From Tenacibaculum sp. 190524A05c (GTDB taxonomy: Bacteria > Bacteroidota > Bacteroidia > Flavobacteriales > Flavobacteriaceae), in contig NZ_OZ038523.1 in assembly GCF_964036595.1 (NCBI RefSeq), forward strand, positions 2,238,501-2,302,500: a stretch of 64,000 bases of DNA, in the 5' to 3' direction. A program made the translations under genes and the position numbers. The notes below the pieces were generated by a model. That model saw only the letters and a list, made by a program, of their open reading frames with translations. It was not told where the DNA came from and ran no database searches. Of the stretch, positions 59,311 through 64,000 are shown piece after piece; position 1 is the first letter of the stretch; the number at the start of each line of letters is the position of its first letter.

Positions 59311-62300
59311 ATTTACATTTATAGCAAGTGAACTCGGCCATTGGTAATTAATTGAAGAAGAAGTATCTGTTCTTGCACCATCATAACCACCAACTAATAA
59401 TCCTCCTGTGACTTGGCCTGGTGTTGCTGAAGCTAAGTTATCGACTATTGGATGGCCATCTAATCTTCCATCACTATTACCATCCGTACCACCAGATTCT
59501 AATACATCATTACAACCATCATTATCGCTATCCAAATCCAAATAATCTGGTGTACCATCGCCATCTGAATCTTGTGTACAAGTAGTTTTTATATTACGAA
59601 CTCGATGTTCATTGGAAAGACCTCCTGTAGAAGCCGTAAAACCATAATAAATATCAGTACCTCCGTTAAAGTATAATGCAGGCAAATTACCAGTAAGTAC
59701 TCCAACTATATTCCCGTCAAACGTATAAGATAATGTGTTCGTTGTAGAATTCCAATAAACAACAACATTATGCCAGATACCATCTTCAATATTTCCAATT
59801 GTTGCTTCTGGTGTTAAATATGTTGGGGGTGACAATCCAGGCTCTTGTGAATCTCCAGTATCAGAATCCCAAATCCTAGTATGATCTATTGAAGTATTCA
59901 ACACATCTCCAAAGCCAGTAACATTTCCAGATTCTGCATAGGTATCAAATTCGATAACAATTCCATTGGCTATCCCTCCAGCACCTAACCCAGGTCCTGA
60001 ATTACCTATTGCATTCTCTCCTGCTGGAGAATTATGAAGTATAAAAGCCATTCCATCAGCACCATTTACATCCTTCACACCTAAATTTATCTCAAAAGAA
60101 AACGTAAAATCTTGATTAAAATTTATTGTAGATCTAGATTGTGCAGAACCAGCAACAACGCCTACGTCCCTAGTTAGTCTAAACTCAGTTGTACTGATTG
60201 TAGCTGCATCTCCACTAAAATTAAGGTCTGCAACAATTTGTTCAGAAGTTAAACATCCTTCATTAGTATCTAAAATACCATCGTTATCATCATCTAAATC
60301 ATTAACATCAGTAATACCATCATTATCCGTATCCAAATTTATATCTGGTACAACCGTAATAGTAACTGTTGCTGTATCTATATCGCCGTCAACATCTGTG
60401 ATCGTATATGTAAATGAATCTATTCCATTAAAGTCAGCGTTTGGTGTGTATACAAATACTCCATCGGAAGTCTCCGTTAAGACACCGTTTGATGGACCAC
60501 TTGTTAAACTGTAGTCTTCTCCATCTCCACCATCGCCACCAATATCATCATTAGTGCTTACGGTAATCGTTGTAGAAGCATCCTCATTTACTGTAGCCGT
60601 ATCATCTGTAGCAGTTGGTACATCATCTACTGAGTTTACAGTAATGACAACAGTAGCTGTATCTGTATCTCCGTCTGCATCTGTGATGGTATATGTGAAT
60701 GAATCAGTTCCGTTAAAGTCAGCGTTTGGTGTGTATACAAATACTCCATCTGAAGTCTCTGTTACCGTACCATTAGATGGACCACTAGTTAAACTGTAGT
60801 CTTCTCCGTCTCCGCCGTCTCCACCAATATCATCATTAGTGCTTACCGTAATAGTCGTACTTGCATCCTCATTTACTGTAGCTGTATCATCTGTAGCAGT
60901 TGGTACATCATCTACTGAGTTTACAGTAATGACAACAGTTGCTGTATCTGTATCTCCGTCTGCATCTGTAATTGTATATGTGAATGAATCTGTTCCGTTA
61001 AAGTCAGCGTTTGGTGTGTATACAAATACTCCGTCTGAAGTCTCTGTTACTGTACCATTAGATGGACCACTAGTTAAACTGTAGTCTTCTCCATCTCCAC
61101 CATCTCCACCAATATCATCATTAGTGCTTACGGTAATAGTCGTACTTGCATCCTCATTTACTGTAGCTGTATCATCTGTAGCAGTTGGAGCGTCATCTAC
61201 TGAGCTTACTGTAATTACAACAGTTGCTGTATCTGTATCTCCATCAGCATCAGTAATTGTATATGTGAATGAATCTGTTCCGTTAAAGTCAGCATTTGGT
61301 GTGTATACAAATACTCCGTCTGAAGTCTCTGTTACCGTACCATTAGATGGACCACTTGTTAAACTGTAGTCTTCTCCGTCTCCACCATCTCCACCAATAT
61401 CATCATTAGTGCTTACGGTAATCGTTGTAGAAGCATCCTCATTTACTGTAGCCGTATCATCAATCGCATCTGGAGCGTCATCTACTGAGTTTACAGTAAT
61501 GACAACAGTTGCTGTATCTGTGTCTCCGTCTGCATCTGTGATGGTATATGTGAATGAATCTGTTCCGTTAAAGTCAGCGTTTGGTGTGTATACAAATACT
61601 CCGTCTGAAGTCTCTGTTACCGAACCATTAGATGGACCACTAGTTAAACTGTAGTCTTCTCCATCTCCACCATCTCCACCAATATCATCATTAGTGCTTA
61701 CGGTAATAGTCGTACTTGCATCCTCATTTACTGTAGCTGTATCATCTGTAGCAGTTGGTACATCATCTACTGAGTTTACAGTAATTACAACAGTTGCTGT
61801 ATCTGTATCTCCGTCTGCATCTGTAATTGTATATGTGAATGAATCTGTTCCGTTAAAGTCAGCGTTTGGCGTGTATACAAATACTCCGTCTGAAGTCTCT
61901 GTTACTGTACCATTAGATGGACCACTTGTTAAACTGTAGTCTTCTCCATCTCCACCATCTCCACCAATATCATCATTAGTGCTTACGGTAATAGTCGTAC
62001 TTGCATCCTCATTGACTGTAGCCGTATCATCTGTAGCAGTTGGAGCGTCATCTACTGAGTTTACAGTAATTACTACTGTAGCTGTATCTGTATCTCCGTC
62101 TGCATCTGTAATTGTATATGTGAATGAATCTGTTCCGTTAAAGTCAGCGTTTGGCGTGTATACAAATACTCCGTCTGAAGTCTCTGTTACTGTACCATTA
62201 GATGGACCACTTGTTAAACTGTAGTCTTCTCCGTCTCCACCATCTCCACCAATATCATCATTAGTGCTTACTATAATAGTCGTACTTGCGTCCTCATTTA

Positions 62301-64000
62301 CTGTAGCTGTATCATCTACTGCATCTGGTGCATCGTCTACTGAGTTTACTGTAATGACAACAGTTGCTGTATCTGTATCTCCGTCTGCATCTGTGATGGT
62401 ATATGTGAATGAATCAGTTCCGTTAAAGTCAGCGTTTGGTGTGTAGACAAATACTCCGTCTGAAGTCTCTGTTACCGAACCATTAGATGGACCACTAGTT
62501 AAACTGTAGTCTTCTCCATCTCCGCCATCTCCACCAATATCATCATTAGTGCTTACGGTAATCGTTGTACTAGCATCCTCATTGACTGTAGCCGTATCAT
62601 CTGTAGCAGTTGGAACTTGTTCAACATTTAACGTGGCACTATTTATTATTTCAATACAAACATTATCATCGTGTGTAACCACTAAATAATATTCGGTGCC
62701 ATCAAGAGCCGAAACATCATCAATAGTTAACACTATTGAATCTTCTCCACTATAATTTGTATCAGAAGCATTAATTGCAACTCCACCTGAACTAGGATCT
62801 CCAACATACCATTGAAAATTAATTCCAGAATTAGAAGAACTTCCTGAGGAATAATCTGGAGTCCCTCCTGAGAAGACAGAAGTATTCGTTGCATTAGCTG
62901 CTGTAGCTTGAAAAACTGCCATCTCATCAGAATCTACCAATTGACTAATTAATAGTGTATTATCAACAGCAACAGTTGTTGCAACGATTTCATCACCATT
63001 TAATCCATTATAGCCTCCTATACTTGAACCACTAGTTACCTGACCAACAGTAGCTGTTCCAATTGCATCAACTGTTGGATGACCATCTAAACGACCGTCA
63101 ACTAAAACAGTATCTTGACCACCTGACTCTACAACATCATTACATCCATCATTATCAGAATCTAAATCTAAATAATCTGATGTTCCATCTCCATCTGTAT
63201 CAGGACAAAAACCAAGATTAAAAGGAACCCTTGGATTTCCACTTGCTTTTATGGTTAAAGTTGAAACGTTATTTAAAGATCTTATTTCCCAAGTTCCAGC
63301 TCCTGCTGCCATTAATAAAGTTGGTCTAATTTCAATATGACTAGAACTTTGTGACTGTATATTTAATTGTCCATCTGGATCATAAACAACAAAACCTCCA
63401 GTAGCTTCAAATCTTAATTCATCTCCGCCACCAGCTCCATTATCAAATTCACCACCTATTAATTCAGCTCCTCTAACAATAACCTCAACAGCAGATGAAA
63501 AATCTACTCTATATTCATCTCCGATTTCTACGTCAGGTGGATTTGGTGTTGAAGCTTGGTCATCACCTAATCTTATATCTCCTGAAGAATTACCATCAGG
63601 TGTTAAAGACACCTGACTTACAAATGTTCCATCAACAGAAACATTTCCTATTGCTTGATTCGTAAAAGTTAATCCTCCTGAAAAGTCAATTATTGAACTG
63701 CACTCTTCACTATCTATAATTCCGTCATTATCATCATCTAAATCAATATTATTAGCAATTCCATCACCATCTGAATCAATTCCACCACCAGTAATTGTGA
63801 TGACTAAATCAGCACTATCAAAACCACCTAATCCATCAGATAATGTATACTGAAATGTATCAGTTAAAGGTGTATCTGTGGCTAAAAGGTTTAAAACAGT
63901 ATTATTTGAATAATCTAATTGATAATCATAACTACCATCTGCATTAATAACAATACTTCCATACGTTCCTGCAACAGTAGTTCCAACATTACCATTTACA
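59290..64000 (-). CDS. Giant T9SS adhesin, N-terminal-side segment (5' end beyond window)
   Basis: The frame is open from the right edge (64000) to a TAA at 59290, about 1570 codons; a GTG at 63612 is internal and not the start. Order: VCBS-type repeat (GTYGSIVINADGSYDYQLDY, TFQYTLSDGLGG), a thrombospondin-type-3 Ca-binding stretch (DSDGDGIANNIDLDDDNDG), a further beta domain, another such stretch (DTDGDGTSDYLDLDSDNDG), a Gly/Ser-rich Ig-like domain, eight 95-aa repeats (60358-62612), a third type-3 stretch, an L-type lectin-like domain (FTFSFEINLGVK, DGMAFILHN, GIVIEFDTY, WHNVVVYWNS), and a last DSDGDGTPDYLDLDSDNDG. It breaks off in SINYQWPSSLAINVN by frameshift. Confidence 0.82.
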   Translation of the reverse strand, partial: VNGNVGTTVAGTYGSIVINADGSYDYQLDYSNNTVLNLLATDTPLTDTFQYTLSDGLGGFDSADLVITITGGGIDSDGDGIANNIDLDDDNDGIIDSEECSSIIDFSGGLTFTNQAIGNVSVDGTFVSQVSLTPDGNSSGDIRLGDDQASTPNPPDVEIGDEYRVDFSSAVEVIVRGAELIGGEFDNGAGGGDELRFEATGGFVVYDPDGQLNIQSQSSSHIEIRPTLLMAAGAGTWEIRSLNNVSTLTIKASGNPRVPFNLGFCPDTDGDGTSDYLDLDSDNDGCNDVVESGGQDTVLVDGRLDGHPTVDAIGTATVGQVTSGSSIGGYNGLNGDEIVATTVAVDNTLLISQLVDSDEMAVFQATAANATNTSVFSGGTPDYSSGSSSNSGINFQWYVGDPSSGGVAINASDTNYSGEDSIVLTIDDVSALDGTEYYLVVTHDDNVCIEIINSATLNVEQVPTATDDTATVNEDASTTITVSTNDDIGGDGGDGEDYSLTSGPSNGSVTETSDGVFVYTPNADFNGTDSFTYTITDADGDTDTATVVITVNSVDDAPDAVDDTATVNEDASTTIIVSTNDDIGGDGGDGEDYSLTSGPSNGTVTETSDGVFVYTPNADFNGTDSFTYTITDADGDTDTATVVITVNSVDDAPTATDDTATVNEDASTTITVSTNDDIGGDGGDGEDYSLTSGPSNGTVTETSDGVFVYTPNADFNGTDSFTYTITDADGDTDTATVVITVNSVDDVPTATDDTATVNEDASTTITVSTNDDIGGDGGDGEDYSLTSGPSNGSVTETSDGVFVYTPNADFNGTDSFTYTITDADGDTDTATVVITVNSVDDAPDAIDDTATVNEDASTTITVSTNDDIGGDGGDGEDYSLTSGPSNGTVTETSDGVFVYTPNADFNGTDSFTYTITDADGDTDTATVVITVSSVDDAPTATDDTATVNEDASTTITVSTNDDIGGDGGDGEDYSLTSGPSNGTVTETSDGVFVYTPNADFNGTDSFTYTITDADGDTDTATVVITVNSVDDVPTATDDTATVNEDASTTITVSTNDDIGGDGGDGEDYSLTSGPSNGTVTETSDGVFVYTPNADFNGTDSFTYTITDADGDTDTATVVITVNSVDDVPTATDDTATVNEDASTTITVSTNDDIGGDGGDGEDYSLTSGPSNGVLTETSDGVFVYTPNADFNGIDSFTYTITDVDGDIDTATVTITVVPDINLDTDNDGITDVNDLDDDNDGILDTNEGCLTSEQIVADLNFSGDAATISTTEFRLTRDVGVVAGSAQSRSTINFNQDFTFSFEINLGVKDVNGADGMAFILHNSPAGENAIGNSGPGLGAGGIANGIVIEFDTYAESGNVTGFGDVLNTSIDHTRIWDSDTGDSQEPGLSPPTYLTPEATIGNIEDGIWHNVVVYWNSTTNTLSYTFDGNIVGVLTGNLPALYFNGGTDIYYGFTASTGGLSNEHRVRNIKTTCTQDSDGDGTPDYLDLDSDNDGCNDVLESGGTDGNSDGRLDGHPIVDNLASATPGQVTGGLLVGGYDGARTDTSSSINYQWPSSLAINVNEKIQMF
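60358..62612 (-). repeat. Second array of eight 285-bp (95-aa) repeats
   Basis: Same unit as the larger array at 52441-59163, separated from it by the lectin-like and type-3 regions. The last unit (GVLTETSDG, DFNGIDSFTYTITDVDGDI) is the most diverged. Confidence 0.9.

Noticed and set aside
52644..62446. About 30 plus-strand frames of 81 aa (and 73-106 aa ones from 50742) antisense to the adhesin
   Set aside because: They recur in exact 285-bp or 294-bp phase with the repeats, carry no start-site signals, and follow from codon use of the real minus-strand gene.
52441..62612. Regular 285-bp periodicity that could suggest a CRISPR array or satellite
   Set aside because: The unit is fully coding, has no short repeat/spacer structure, and no cas genes are near.

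Overview
The window comes from a low-GC member of the Bacteroidota, almost certainly a marine Flavobacteriaceae (Tenacibaculum/Kordia/Aquimarina-like; the genus cannot be fixed from sequence alone). The signs are promoters of the form TAnnTTTG, no Shine-Dalgarno sequences, several TTG starts, a type IX secretion (T9SS) cargo with a gliding-type C-terminal domain beside PorP/SprF and OmpA-like genes, and small precursor peptides with the flavobacterial double-glycine leader MKKSILNLGK...INGG.

Layout. 1-3.95 kb: tripartite RND efflux operon (TetR, TolC, adaptor, pump; minus strand) with an inverted-repeat operator over its promoter. 4.0-5.4 kb: polyprenyl synthetase, a CAU-anticodon tRNA and a small orphan gene. 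5.5-11.3 kb: a 1442-residue protein ending in a PD-(D/E)XK nuclease domain, followed by a probable Imm49-type immunity gene and a small orphan, i.e. a polymorphic toxin island. 11.5-20.4 kb: a dense peptide-export locus containing a C39-like/VKOR/thioredoxin fusion, a C39 peptidase ABC transporter (PCAT), an HlyD adaptor and 13 cysteine-rich leader peptides. 20.4-24.3 kb: a large M48 metallopeptidase. 24.4-32.2 kb: housekeeping genes (ribE, pdxA, yceD-rpmF-fabH-accB-accC, waaA, a split YeeE/YedE pair). 32.2-37.8 kb: a metalloprotease-like lipoprotein, AraC regulator, DUF4230 protein, lspA, an orphan leader peptide and a LytS/LytR-type two-component pair. 38.0-40.8 kb: an ABC transporter operon with two tiny membrane proteins. 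40.8-46.7 kb: M61 peptidase, DksA-like protein and ileS. 46.8-64.0 kb: a T9SS surface-protein operon with a giant repetitive adhesin that runs off the right edge and is broken near 59.16-59.31 kb.

The most interesting part is the peptide locus. All 13 precursors share a cysteine-free leader, and every predicted core has an even number of cysteines (4, 6 or 8). No lanthipeptide or radical-SAM enzymes are present, so the natural reading is that PCAT cleaves the leader and exports the core with HlyD, and the VKOR-thioredoxin fusion makes disulfides. Six of the peptide genes are preceded by a conserved 35-nt element that fits an H-type RNA pseudoknot: two 6-bp stems, loops of 3, 0 and 8 nt, identical geometry in all six copies, and compensatory changes in the divergent first copy. 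I do not recognise it as a named RNA family. Hairpin terminators just before both transport genes suggest that peptide mRNA is made in excess over transporter mRNA.

The adhesin operon is the second highlight. It combines a VCBS domain, Ca-binding thrombospondin-type-3 stretches, an L-type lectin-like domain, about 32 near-identical 95-residue repeats, eight 98-residue repeats and a T9SS type B C-terminal signal, with a 539-bp perfect duplication offset by exactly 12 repeat units.
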